Notes: a model not told the origin generated them from the letters alone. Positions 1 to 7,510 are shown, counted from the first letter of the stretch. The stretch: 32,403 bases of DNA from Candidatus Niyogibacteria bacterium RIFCSPLOWO2_01_FULL_45_48 (GCA_001819395.1 MHMQ01000002.1:1-32403), one strand, 5' to 3'. Program-made: numbers and translations.

Positions 1-2358
1 TTTCTGGTAAATCCGGCGTCAGCCGGAGCCGACACGGTGCTAATTGCCGCGGCGGTGGGGGACTCCTCCAAATTCTTTGTTGACGCCGAAGGCGACATAT
101 TTGCCAATTCCCTGACATCTATAGGAGGGCAGACTCTTTCCTCAACCACGGCTTCCACTCTGCTTGTTGAAAACAACACAACGCTCGGAGATGCCATAGG
201 CGATTCGGTCATATTCAATTCGGGACTCTTGCAATTCAACAACCGCGCCACTTCCACGATTCCGAATCTCACGGTCAATGCCTGGTCAATCGCCACTTCC
301 ACCTCAATCGTTCCCACATTCACAATTTCAACCGCGTCTTCTCCTTTCGGTTTTGTGGGCATCGGGACGACAAGCCCGACCGAATCTTTCTCAACCGCGG
401 GCAGGTTTTACGTCGGAGGCACGGGAACTTCAACGGTTGAAAACAATTTTTCAATACTGGGGACTCTTGGAGTGGGTAGCGGAACAACCTATATCACATC
501 ATCCGGCCTTAACTTCTCAACCACGGGGTCAATCACCGCAGGAACCCTGGGAGGCCTTTCAATTCCATACGCTTCCACAACCGCTCTTACAGTTTCCGGC
601 TCGGCTTCAACCACAAATCAGGTTATTTCGTCTTTGATTTCCGGCAGGATTCCCTACGCTTCAACGGCAGGACTTTTAATTGATAATTCCGCTTTAACTT
701 TTGACGGAACGCGTTTGACTGCTTCTTATGCTTCTACAACTGTCATTTCCTCAACCGGTTCGGCTTATTTCGCGACATCCGACGGCAACGTCGGCATCGG
801 GACGACCAGTCCAACAACGCTTCTCGATATAGCATCAAGTGATGCCAACACTTACACCAACGCTTCAGACGGCGGAGGAACGGTATTTCGTTTATCGAAT
901 ACTAATACGACCAATAATAATTTTTCGGAGTTACGATACTCTACCAATGACACCAATGGTGCTCTGACAGTCACCTCCCGTATTCTCAGTAGAATCGTCA
1001 ACCATACCGCAGGGGCTGTTTCTTCAGAGCTCGTGTTTATCAATCGCAATGCCGGCACACTGACAGAAGCTATGCGTATCAATAATAACGGCAACGTCGG
1101 CATCGGTACACAATCAAACTCCACACAAAGATTGGGTATAAAAGGCACAGGTACTACAAATGCCTCAACTGGACTCATTATTTCAAATAGCGCGGGGAAC
1201 GTCTATCTTAACTCGCTTGATAACGGGGAATTTAGAATTTCTTTACCGAACACGCAAACCCTAGTCGCTTTATGCCATAGCACACAAGGACAAATAGCCG
1301 TAGGCACGACAGACCCAATAGTGGATTGTTCCGGCGCCCCCTCGGACATAGCCGAATGGTACGAGGCAGAATCTAACGTAGAAGTTGCTGATATAGTATC
1401 TTCTTCCGACCAAACTATAGAATTTCAGTATGCGGGAAAGATTGATGATTATTATGATGAAAATGGCCAAAAATCAGAGGAGGTCCCGCAAGACTTCGCC
1501 ACTACGACAATCTCAATTCTTTCAAAATCAACAAAGCCTTATGATTCAAAAATAATAGGCATTGTTTCAACAGCCCCGTATCAAACTTTTGGAGAAGATG
1601 TAAAAGACGTTGCAATAAATCCTCAAAGAATAGCCCTGACCGGCCGTGTTCCGGTCAAAGTTTCCCTTGAAAACGGCCCGATTGCGGTGGGAGACAGGAT
1701 TACTTCTTCTTCGCTTGCGGGCGTTGGAATGAAGGCAACCGCCGAGGGCCCGACTGTGGGAATCGCGCTTGAGCCGTTTGACGGTTCCGCGCCCTCCTCA
1801 ACACTCGGTGTTTCTTCTTCAACACCGAGTGTTTCCCCAGGCGTCGGCAAAATCCTTGTTTTCGTCAATCTAGGCTGGAATCATCTGGACTCGCAAATTT
1901 CAGGCGGCGCGGTTGGCGGCGGATTTTGGATTTCAAATTCGGCAGGCGTCATCACCACTAACAACATTTTGGACTTGTCGGGGCAAGGGATAATAAACGT
2001 CGGCTACATCACTTCTGCGAATTGGAGAATTACGGAAGACGGCACGCTGGAAGCCAAAAAAATTGTGGCGGACAATGCCGAAATCAAAAATGGAATCACA
2101 ACCTACGACAGCGCGACAGGAGAGACCTACTGCATAAGAATAACCAACGGCGCGGTGGTATCTCTCGCCGGCAAATGTTCGGATTTATTAACCCCAAGCG
2201 CACCGGCATCTTTGCCACCGTCCCCAAGCTCCGAACCGACTCCGCCATCCGTAGATGAACCGATTTCCGACGCAACCACCGCCTCATCAACCCCGACCGA
2301 AGAATCGCCTTCGGAAGAATCAACGGAGACCGCCACAACCACTGAATCAACTCCCTAG
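1..2358 (+). CDS. Tail-fibre-like repetitive surface protein, 5' end outside window
   Basis: The frame is open from base 1, so the N-terminus lies outside the window; the GTG at 37 is only an internal codon. The protein is rich in Ser, Thr, Ala and Gly. It has beta-repeat signatures of the GNVGIGTTSPT type at about nt 349-381, 784-816 and 1090-1120, and recurring YASTT units at nt 560-740. These are typical of phage tail-fibre-like and CPR surface proteins. A conserved-looking segment follows at nt 1340-1860 (SDIAEWYEAE, then KIIGIVSTAP, then RIALTGRVPVKVS with ENGPIAVGD). I recall this segment from other Parcubacteria proteins, but its function is unknown to me. The last 50 or so residues (nt 2197-2355) are a Pro/Ser/Thr/Glu-rich tail with no obvious sorting motif. 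It is probably an exported adhesin or surface fibre; host or substrate binding is inference. Nt 860-1600 look more AT-rich than the flanks. Confidence 0.7.
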   Translation, partial: FLVNPASAGADTVLIAAAVGDSSKFFVDAEGDIFANSLTSIGGQTLSSTTASTLLVENNTTLGDAIGDSVIFNSGLLQFNNRATSTIPNLTVNAWSIATSTSIVPTFTISTASSPFGFVGIGTTSPTESFSTAGRFYVGGTGTSTVENNFSILGTLGVGSGTTYITSSGLNFSTTGSITAGTLGGLSIPYASTTALTVSGSASTTNQVISSLISGRIPYASTAGLLIDNSALTFDGTRLTASYASTTVISSTGSAYFATSDGNVGIGTTSPTTLLDIASSDANTYTNASDGGGTVFRLSNTNTTNNNFSELRYSTNDTNGALTVTSRILSRIVNHTAGAVSSELVFINRNAGTLTEAMRINNNGNVGIGTQSNSTQRLGIKGTGTTNASTGLIISNSAGNVYLNSLDNGEFRISLPNTQTLVALCHSTQGQIAVGTTDPIVDCSGAPSDIAEWYEAESNVEVADIVSSSDQTIEFQYAGKIDDYYDENGQKSEEVPQDFATTTISILSKSTKPYDSKIIGIVSTAPYQTFGEDVKDVAINPQRIALTGRVPVKVSLENGPIAVGDRITSSSLAGVGMKATAEGPTVGIALEPFDGSAPSSTLGVSSSTPSVSPGVGKILVFVNLGWNHLDSQISGGAVGGGFWISNSAGVITTNNILDLSGQGIINVGYITSANWRITEDGTLEAKKIVADNAEIKNGITTYDSATGETYCIRITNGAVVSLAGKCSDLLTPSAPASLPPSPSSEPTPPSVDEPISDATTASSTPTEESPSEESTETATTTESTP
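1801..1832. repeat. Perfect 12-bp inverted repeat inside the surface-protein gene
   Basis: ACACTCGGTGTT (1801-1812) and its exact reverse complement AACACCGAGTGT (1821-1832) flank an 8-nt loop, TCTTCTTC. It lies within coding sequence and encodes part of a Ser/Thr-rich stretch (LGVSSSTPSV). In RNA it would form a stable hairpin. No run of T follows, so it does not look like a terminator. Confidence 0.8.
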
Positions 2359-2395
2359 TCATTAATTTTATAGCAATCTACTTTACATTTTATCT

Positions 2396-2424
2396 ATTAT
2401 ATCAAAATTTGACCTATAGGCCAA
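2396..2424 (-). promoter_or_regulatory. Orphan promoter facing into the 3' end of the surface-protein gene
   Basis: On the minus strand there is TTGGCC (2424-2419), a 17-nt spacer, a perfect TATAAT (2401-2396), 7 nt, and then an ATG followed at once by a stop. If active, it would give a short RNA antisense to the end of the surface-protein gene. It may also be only a remnant of a duplicated or deleted gene. Confidence 0.5.
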
Positions 2425-2425
2425 A
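2408..2425. promoter_or_regulatory. Near-perfect 18-bp palindrome, candidate operator
   Basis: TTTGACCTATAGGCCAAA pairs in 8 of 9 symmetric positions around CCTATAGG. It lies between the -35 and -10 of the orphan promoter. A degenerate version with core CCTATCGG sits at the same place in the PaaX-like gene's promoter (3166-3180). A symmetric site between -35 and -10 suits a dimeric repressor, and the PaaX-like protein encoded next to it is the natural candidate (inference). Confidence 0.5.
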
Positions 2426-2487
2426 AAATGAAAGAGTTAAAGTAAATAAAAAATAAATAAAAATAAGAACACAAAAGGTTTATAAAG

Positions 2488-3144
2488 TTATAAATGAGAT
2501 TTTAGCATTTGACGATAGTGATATAAAACTTTTCCATTCGGCATTTCGGAAGCCTTTAAAACATACACAAACGGTTTTACATTAAAAACATCTTTTATAA
2601 ATTCAATTTCTTCTTCACAAGGGAATGGGTGGACCCAAACGCTTTTTTGAAGAGGGTAACACCCGATCTCGCTTAACTTTCTTTGCAAGGATCTACGCGC
2701 CAAACGACGATTTTCGGGAATATCAAAAATTATTATGCGCCAATTTCCGTCCCACTTGAGCGGCGCTTCGATCTTTAAAGTTTCCAAAACAAAGCGCCTG
2801 AATTTTTTTTCGCCATTTTTGGTGAATTCGTAAATATCTGCACCGTTTTCTTCTTTACAAAAAACCAAACTGTGTTCTTTTTTCATTCGATAAAAATTCT
2901 GCCAAAGACGAGCGTATCTTTTACGCTCCTCCACCTTCCTGTTGTTAGTTGAACGGCCAATTGTGCTCACGACTCCCGGAACAACAACTGCCGCTGTTAA
3001 CACGCCGCCAAACACAGCCAGGCCGAATAAAACCTTAGCAGCCGAAGTTGTGGTCGGGTGATCATTTATAAATTTTTTAAATTGCTCCTTTATTTTTTCC
3101 GGCAAATCAGGGCTTTTAAAACGTAATGGTTTGGATTTTGGCAT
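2488..3144 (-). CDS. Membrane-anchored PaaX/Cas2-like domain protein
   Basis: A 218-aa protein. Residues 1-33 are basic. A hydrophobic segment at 35-62 looks like a membrane anchor. Residues 66-125 look like the winged-helix part of PaaX-type regulators (RYARLWQNF, YEFTKNGEKKF). Residues 134-200 match a Cas2-like ferredoxin fold: RIIIFDIPENRR with an Asp at 141 where Cas2 has its conserved Asp, then LSEIGCYPLQKSVWVHPF. PaaX repressors carry such a Cas2-like domain and this layout is common in CPR genomes, so a DNA-binding regulator is more likely than a CRISPR adaptation nuclease. No CRISPR array or cas1 is present. The membrane segment is odd for a repressor. The gene stands alone with its own promoter (3152-3180) and is bracketed by two copies of that promoter region. 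Confidence 0.75.
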   Translation of the reverse strand: MPKSKPLRFKSPDLPEKIKEQFKKFINDHPTTTSAAKVLFGLAVFGGVLTAAVVVPGVVSTIGRSTNNRKVEERKRYARLWQNFYRMKKEHSLVFCKEENGADIYEFTKNGEKKFRRFVLETLKIEAPLKWDGNWRIIIFDIPENRRLARRSLQRKLSEIGCYPLQKSVWVHPFPCEEEIEFIKDVFNVKPFVYVLKASEMPNGKVLYHYRQMLKSHL

Positions 3145-3192
3145 TAAATCTATTCTATCATAATCTAACCTATCGGTCTAAAAGTGAAAGAA
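3142..3192 (-). repeat. Promoter-region repeat directly upstream of the PaaX-like gene
   Basis: Partner of 2386-2436, in the same orientation and offset by 756 nt. The two match at 40 of 51 positions without gaps. Conservation covers the CTTTCA block, the ATAGG core, the TTxTGATA run before the -10 and the AATAGAT block after it. Confidence 0.75.
3152..3180 (-). promoter_or_regulatory. Promoter of the PaaX/Cas2-like gene, predicted leaderless
   Basis: TAGACC (3180-3175), 17-nt spacer, TAGAAT (3157-3152), 7 nt, ATG (3144). A TATGAT overlaps just upstream (3162-3157). The operator-like core CCGATAGG lies within the spacer, so binding there would block transcription. There is no Shine-Dalgarno. 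Confidence 0.5.
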
Positions 3193-3218
3193 TGTTGTGG
3201 ATTATTGCGTGCCAGTTA

Positions 3219-4400
3219 TTATTGTGTCGGTTCCGGGCCTATTTTCCTTTTGCTGGCCGTGATAAATTCCGATGTTTTCGTAGTTGCTAGGGTATTTATT
3301 TTTTGAGCAACTTCTGGCGATAAGGTAGGCAAGAGTTCCTCGAGACGTTTTTCGTCTGCCTTAAGCACTTCCTCCCACTTTCCAATCGAATGTAAAATTT
3401 CTTCAACTTTCTCCATGTCGTATTTTTTTGCCACTTTAACTGATTTTGAAACATAGCCCTCGTCGCCAAAAAGGCGAAGAACATCTTTTTGGCGCATGTA
3501 GTCGGACATAAGCGCTTGAAGTTCTTTCAAGCGGCCGGAGTTATCTTTTGATTCTTCTTTCAGTTTAAAATACTCAGCGATTATCTCTTTTATTTTTATA
3601 TCATCAGGGGCGGGGGACTTGTCTTTGTTATACAAATGCCTCCAGACGGGGCAAATGGGCTTATATCCGCACCAGTCGCACAAAGGACCGGGTGTGGGCT
3701 GAAAATCGTTATTTGAGGCTATTTTGGCCTTAATTTCATGGATAACTCCCAAAACGCTGTTCTTTGTAGCTTCCAGATCCGTCTCGGTCCGTTTTGTGCT
3801 CAAGGATTCACCGTGAGAAAGATAATAAAGAGTCAAGCGTATGTTTTTGTTTTTTATGTCTGGCCAGCGGTTCAAAAGTCCAAGGTGATAAATTGAGAGC
3901 TGTAAATTTTTATCCAAAGTTTCCTGGGAAGGGAGACGCCGGCCGGTTTTGTAATCGACTATTTCGTAAGTTTCGTCATCCGGCTTATCTACGCGGTCGA
4001 TAATTCCCGAAAGGGTGTGCGTTTCGCCGGTGGATTTGTCTTTTATGGATGTTTCGAATCTTGACTCCAGATCCAAAACGTTAAAATTCCACGGCTGGTT
4101 CTTTTTATAAAATTTTTCAAGAATACTCGCGCCGTGCCGGTTAAAAATTTTTTCTGACTCTTCGTCGGGCCACTTGGTCTTTTCACGCAGTTTCAACCAC
4201 TCTTCGTTATAAAAATTGACCACTTCGTCAAGAGTGGGGTAGAGAGGGTCGCGTGAAAACATAAAACGAAGCGCGGAATGCAGAGCCGTTCCAAAAACGG
4301 CCTCTTTTGATTTAGGAACACGAATCCGGTCAATTTCCTGATATTTATATTTAAGCGGACAGGTTTTATATGTATCTATGGCAGAATACGAAATGCGCAT
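3219..4400 (-). CDS. PD-(D/E)XK nuclease, RecB/AddB/Cas4 type with Fe-S cysteines
   Basis: A 393-aa protein with the RecB-family nuclease layout. It starts with SYSAIDTYKTCPLKY, typical of this family, with first cluster cysteine C14. His41 lies in GTALHSAL. The catalytic core has D135 (GIIDRVD), D149 and K151 (IVDYKTG), and Q167/Y171 (the QxxxY motif). The C-terminal cysteines C241, C244 and C250 (CDWCGYKPICP) complete a four-Cys set that holds a 4Fe-4S cluster in AddB and Cas4. All key residues are present. Residues 260-393 form a charged, probably helical extension. No helicase domain or cas gene is adjacent, so it is a stand-alone DNA nuclease, probably for repair or degradation of DNA ends (inference). 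It has its own promoter at 4409-4437. Confidence 0.85.
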   Translation of the reverse strand: MRISYSAIDTYKTCPLKYKYQEIDRIRVPKSKEAVFGTALHSALRFMFSRDPLYPTLDEVVNFYNEEWLKLREKTKWPDEESEKIFNRHGASILEKFYKKNQPWNFNVLDLESRFETSIKDKSTGETHTLSGIIDRVDKPDDETYEIVDYKTGRRLPSQETLDKNLQLSIYHLGLLNRWPDIKNKNIRLTLYYLSHGESLSTKRTETDLEATKNSVLGVIHEIKAKIASNNDFQPTPGPLCDWCGYKPICPVWRHLYNKDKSPAPDDIKIKEIIAEYFKLKEESKDNSGRLKELQALMSDYMRQKDVLRLFGDEGYVSKSVKVAKKYDMEKVEEILHSIGKWEEVLKADEKRLEELLPTLSPEVAQKINTLATTKTSEFITASKRKIGPEPTQ

Positions 4401-4408
4401 TAAGTAAA

Positions 4409-4437
4409 ATTATATAAAATAAACCCCTTTCGGGCAA
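4409..4437 (-). promoter_or_regulatory. Promoter of the nuclease gene, overlapping the upstream terminator
   Basis: TTGCCC (4437-4432), 17-nt spacer, TATAAT (4414-4409), 8 nt, ATG (4400). The -35 lies in the loop and right arm of the hairpin at 4424-4442, so the terminator of the upstream operon and this promoter share DNA. There is no Shine-Dalgarno, so a leaderless start is predicted. Confidence 0.55.
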
Positions 4438-4442
4438 AGGGG
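4424..4442 (-). terminator. Rho-independent terminator after the small prepilin-like gene
   Basis: On the minus strand CCCCTTT, the 5-nt loop GCCCG and AAAGGGG form a 7-bp stem, followed by the T-rich run TTTATTTTATATAATTTT. It lies about 50 nt beyond the stop of the gene at 4493-4783 and closes the long cell-wall block. Confidence 0.7.
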
Positions 4443-4492
4443 ATAATAAATAAAGACAGTCGCACAATATACCTTTAACGACCTACTTCTAC

Positions 4493-4783
4493 TTACTGTT
4501 TCAAAATAGGATTTTGGCCGGCCTTAATTGCGTTCATCGCGTCAATAAACGCGCTCCAGATAAAATCAACAAAAAAACTCTTGGCAAATTCCCAAACGAC
4601 GCCAATCGTTTTACCAACCCAACTGTCCAAAACCGCCTTTAAAGCCTTACCGATAAAAGAAAAATTTTCCTGAAGAGTTTTGTTTTGAAAAAGAGCCGAT
4701 AACGATACCCCCAAAAGGCTCAGAATAACAACCAAGAGCAAAAAAATGACTATCAGCTGTATAAACCCGCGGTTTTTGTCCAT
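4493..4783 (-). CDS. Small membrane protein with a prepilin-like N-terminus
   Basis: 96 aa, family not recognised. The N-terminus MDKNRGFIQL is followed by about 20 hydrophobic residues (positions 8-30). A Gly-Phe junction before a hydrophobic helix recalls type IV prepilin cleavage sites (G then F/M), but the conserved Glu at +5 is absent, so it may simply be a membrane anchor. The rest is amphipathic and aromatic (DSWVGKTIGVVWEFAKSFFVDFIW). It lies 22 nt downstream of the M23 peptidase gene, has its own extended -10 promoter and is followed directly by a terminator. A cell-surface or envelope role is possible, but function is unknown. Confidence 0.6.
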   Translation of the reverse strand: MDKNRGFIQLIVIFLLLVVILSLLGVSLSALFQNKTLQENFSFIGKALKAVLDSWVGKTIGVVWEFAKSFFVDFIWSAFIDAMNAIKAGQNPILKQ

Positions 4784-4790
4784 ATGGTTA

Positions 4791-4799
4791 ATTATACCA
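4791..4799 (-). promoter_or_regulatory. Extended -10 promoter of the small prepilin-like gene
   Basis: TGGTATAAT on the minus strand (T at 4799, TATAAT 4796-4791) is a perfect -10 with the TGn extension, 7 nt before ATG 4783. The -35 is poor, as extended -10 promoters allow. A leaderless start is predicted. Confidence 0.55.
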
Positions 4800-4805
4800 A
4801 CATTA

Positions 4806-6080
4806 TTATAAGTATGTTAGTGGGTTTAAATAAACATTGAATGGCGCTATGGGTATTTCCATGTTGGCGCAGTTTGTAACCTTTTTGACATCCCCCAAGC
4901 GAACTACACGCACTCCTTCGGAAGCAAAAACCGTGAAATGGAGATGCGGACCGGTGCTATAGCCCGTATTTCCGCTGTATCCGACCAGCTGACCCCCGGA
5001 AATATTCTGACCCGGGCTGACGCTTATCAAAGAAAGATGGGCGTAAAGTGTTGAGAGATTGTTCGGATGCTTCACAAGCGCCCATTTTCCATAGGAATAA
5101 CACCCGCGCTGTAAATCCGTGTTACCGGTCGCTATCACAACGCCGTCGGCAGAAGACTTAACCGGAGTTCCTATTGAAGCGCGCAAATCAATGCCGTTAT
5201 GCCCTTTTCCGCCGTAAACCTGCGGATTTTGAGTTGCAAACGGAGTATTTCCAAAATACTGGGTTATGAAAACGCTGTTTAAGGGCCATTTTAATACACC
5301 CGAACCGGGACTGGGCAACGAAGACGGGTCTATGGTGATTCTTAACTCCTCCTCAATACTTCTTATTTCGGCCTCCAGGGCCTCTTTTTTGGACAAACGG
5401 TCGTCCAAAAGCTCCTTGTACTCGGCTTCCTTGTTCTGGGTGATTTTAAGCAAGTTATTTTTTTGAATCCGAGCGTCTTCTTCTATTGATTTTCTGGAAT
5501 CAAGTTCCAAACGCAAACTTTGAAGTGACAATTTTGTTTTCTCCTGTTTGGACTTTTCGGCTTCCAAAACAATCTTTGCCTCTTTTAGTTCGTTAAGCTT
5601 AAGCCCAAGATCGGAGCTGAGACTTTCTATGTAGTCTATATCGCTAAAAAATCCCGAAAGATCGGGACGGGCCAGCATGATTTCAATCAGGCTTTGTGAT
5701 TCTATTTCGTTCATGTTTCTGACAATCTCCGCCAAGGCATTTTTAAATTTTTCTGTTTCGGAACCTTTTTCGGCAATGCCTATTTGCAGTTCTTCCAGCG
5801 TCAATTCGGCCGCTTCCACTTTTTTTTGGGTTACTTTTATGTCGGTTAAAAGTTTGTTTATGGTCTTGGTCAGAACTCCAACTTGGTTTTTGAGAGTACC
5901 GGTTTCTTTCGATGTTTTATCTATTTCGGTCTGGAATTCGGCTATCTCTTCTTCCAGTTCTTTTATTTGCGCGTTTTTTTCTTCAATTTCAGATCTTAGT
6001 TCGTCGACAGACTCCGCGTCCGCAAAAACAGGCGCAACAAAGATGAAAATAAATGCGATGGTTAAAAATTTGGACCTCAT
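4806..6080 (-). CDS. Secreted coiled-coil M23 peptidase, EnvC/NlpD-like
   Basis: 424 aa. Residues 1-20 are a signal peptide with likely cleavage after VFA. Residues 25-260 form a long Glu/Lys/Leu-rich coiled coil. Residues 270-424 are a peptidase M23 (LytM) domain with an apparently complete zinc site: H294 and D298 in HNGID, H348 in YAHLS, and H379/H381 in HLHF. This is the layout of EnvC-type proteins, which either cut peptidoglycan cross-bridges or activate amidases. Because the metal ligands are intact, it may be enzymatically active, unlike EnvC itself. It acts outside the cytoplasmic membrane. It overlaps gltX by 4 nt (ATGA) and closes the mur/fts gene run, consistent with a role in daughter-cell separation or wall remodelling. 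Confidence 0.88.
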   Translation of the reverse strand: MRSKFLTIAFIFIFVAPVFADAESVDELRSEIEEKNAQIKELEEEIAEFQTEIDKTSKETGTLKNQVGVLTKTINKLLTDIKVTQKKVEAAELTLEELQIGIAEKGSETEKFKNALAEIVRNMNEIESQSLIEIMLARPDLSGFFSDIDYIESLSSDLGLKLNELKEAKIVLEAEKSKQEKTKLSLQSLRLELDSRKSIEEDARIQKNNLLKITQNKEAEYKELLDDRLSKKEALEAEIRSIEEELRITIDPSSLPSPGSGVLKWPLNSVFITQYFGNTPFATQNPQVYGGKGHNGIDLRASIGTPVKSSADGVVIATGNTDLQRGCYSYGKWALVKHPNNLSTLYAHLSLISVSPGQNISGGQLVGYSGNTGYSTGPHLHFTVFASEGVRVVRLGDVKKVTNCANMEIPIAPFNVYLNPLTYL

Positions 6081-7510
6081 TCGAACATTTTGATTGCTTT
6101 TTCAATCCTTTTAACCGATTCTTCCTTGCCCAAAATCTCCGCGATTTCAAAAGGGCCTGCCGAGTGCCGTTTTCCGCTCAATGCCACCCTGAAAGGCCAC
6201 AGCGTCTCCCCTCGCCCTTCTTTTTTGGAATATTCGGCAATACCGTCCTCAAGGTCTTTTTTGTTCCAACTATTAGTCCCGGATAAATAAGCATGGATGT
6301 GCCTTAAATGTCGCACAATATTTTCAGCAGACTGGCCCTCTTTCCAAAAAAGCAGTTCTTTGGGATAAAAAGGGTCTTTATAAAAAATTTCGGCCATGTC
6401 CCCTATTTCATCCAAAGTGGTCAAACGCTCTTTTGTCAAAGATAACACTTTGGACCATTTGTCGTGATTTTCATTTATTTTTTCCGCAAGATCTTCCGTA
6501 AACGGCAAAAGTCTTTCGGAAAAATCTGCCTGATTTAAGTTTTTGATAAATGTGCGATTGAGCCAATTTAGTTTGTCTATAGTAAAAACCGCTCCGCCCT
6601 TCTGGACTTTATTTAAAGAAAACTCTTGCAGCATTTCTTTCTTCGTAAAAATTTCCTTTTCCCGGCCGTCCTTATCGGGCGCCGGATGCCATCCCAAAAG
6701 AATCAAAAAATTTAAAAGCGCCTCCGGGAGATAACCGGTTTTTCTGTATTCGAGAACCGATTTGGCGCCGTGCCGTTTGGAAAGCTTGGAGCGATCCAAG
6801 CCCAAAATAAGCGGGAGGTGCGCGTACAAGGGCCTTGGAAAATCAAGAGCGTTTTGCAGCAAAATTTGTTTTGGCGTATTTGAAATATGGTCTTCGCCTC
6901 TTATCACGTGAGTTATCGCCATTTCACGGTCATCAATCACGACCGCAAAGTTATAAAGCGGCGTTCTTAAATTTTTAGCTATGGAAAAATCTCCGAGTAT
7001 TCCGGAATCAAAACTGATGTCGCCCCTGACAAGATCATTGAAAGAAATTTCTTTAGAAAAATTGTTTTTAAACCGAAGTATGCCTTTTTTATCGTCCATG
7101 GCGCCTGTTTTGTTTCTATGCGAACACACATGCTTCATCGCTTCTTTTCTGGACATCTGTTCTTGTCTTTCTTTCGCCAGATCCTCTTCCGAATGGGGAC
7201 ACCAAAAAATAAGTCCGGCATCAAGCAGATTTTTTAAATATTTTTCATAAATATCCGCGCGTTCCGACTGGCGATAAAACTCGTCCCAATCCAAACCAAG
7301 CCACTCAAGACTTTCGCGAATATCTTTTTCAAAAATCGTATCGGATCGTTCGAGGTCCGTATCCTCTATTCTTAAGACAAAGTCTCCGCCATGCTGCTTG
7401 GCGAAAATAAAGTTAAATAAAGCCGAGCGAGCCGTTCCCGCGTGCATCGGCCCGGTTGGAGACGGCGCAATGCGCGTTCGGATCTTTTTTGCCCCTTTTT
7501 CTTTAAGCAT
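6077..7510 (-). CDS. gltX: Glutamyl-tRNA synthetase
   Basis: 477 aa, the usual length for bacterial GluRS. It charges tRNA-Glu with glutamate in the cytoplasm. The class I signatures are present: PSPTGPMHAGTAR with H23 (HIGH motif) and KLSKR at 242-246 (the KMSKS equivalent usual in GluRS). Other family blocks are DFVLRIEDTD and HVIRGEDHISNTPKQ. Cysteines C104 and C129 fall where some GluRS bind zinc. If the genome lacks GlnRS, the enzyme would be non-discriminating and work with GatCAB; this cannot be seen here. The start overlaps the murG stop by 8 nt and the stop overlaps the M23 gene by 4 nt. A tRNA-Glu gene lies elsewhere in the window. Confidence 0.96.
   Translation of the reverse strand: MLKEKGAKKIRTRIAPSPTGPMHAGTARSALFNFIFAKQHGGDFVLRIEDTDLERSDTIFEKDIRESLEWLGLDWDEFYRQSERADIYEKYLKNLLDAGLIFWCPHSEEDLAKERQEQMSRKEAMKHVCSHRNKTGAMDDKKGILRFKNNFSKEISFNDLVRGDISFDSGILGDFSIAKNLRTPLYNFAVVIDDREMAITHVIRGEDHISNTPKQILLQNALDFPRPLYAHLPLILGLDRSKLSKRHGAKSVLEYRKTGYLPEALLNFLILLGWHPAPDKDGREKEIFTKKEMLQEFSLNKVQKGGAVFTIDKLNWLNRTFIKNLNQADFSERLLPFTEDLAEKINENHDKWSKVLSLTKERLTTLDEIGDMAEIFYKDPFYPKELLFWKEGQSAENIVRHLRHIHAYLSGTNSWNKKDLEDGIAEYSKKEGRGETLWPFRVALSGKRHSAGPFEIAEILGKEESVKRIEKAIKMFE

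Larger units (their letters stand above)
2386..2436 (-). repeat. Diverged second copy of the PaaX-like gene's promoter region
   Basis: Read on the minus strand, these 51 nt align without gaps to 3192-3142, the 51 nt ending at the start ATG of the PaaX/Cas2-like gene. I count 40 of 51 identical positions. The copy keeps the -35, the operator-like core, the -10 and the final ATG, but that ATG is followed directly by TAA (2385-2383), so nothing is encoded. Confidence 0.75.

Noticed and set aside
2440-2487. AT-rich stretch after the PaaX-like gene as a terminator
   Set aside because: Only a weak A/T hairpin (TTTATAA with TTTATAAA) precedes T-rich sequence on the minus strand; not strong enough to call.
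2488-3144. Cas2-like domain as a sign of a CRISPR-Cas locus
   Set aside because: There are no repeat-spacer arrays and no cas1; the winged-helix part points to a PaaX-type protein.
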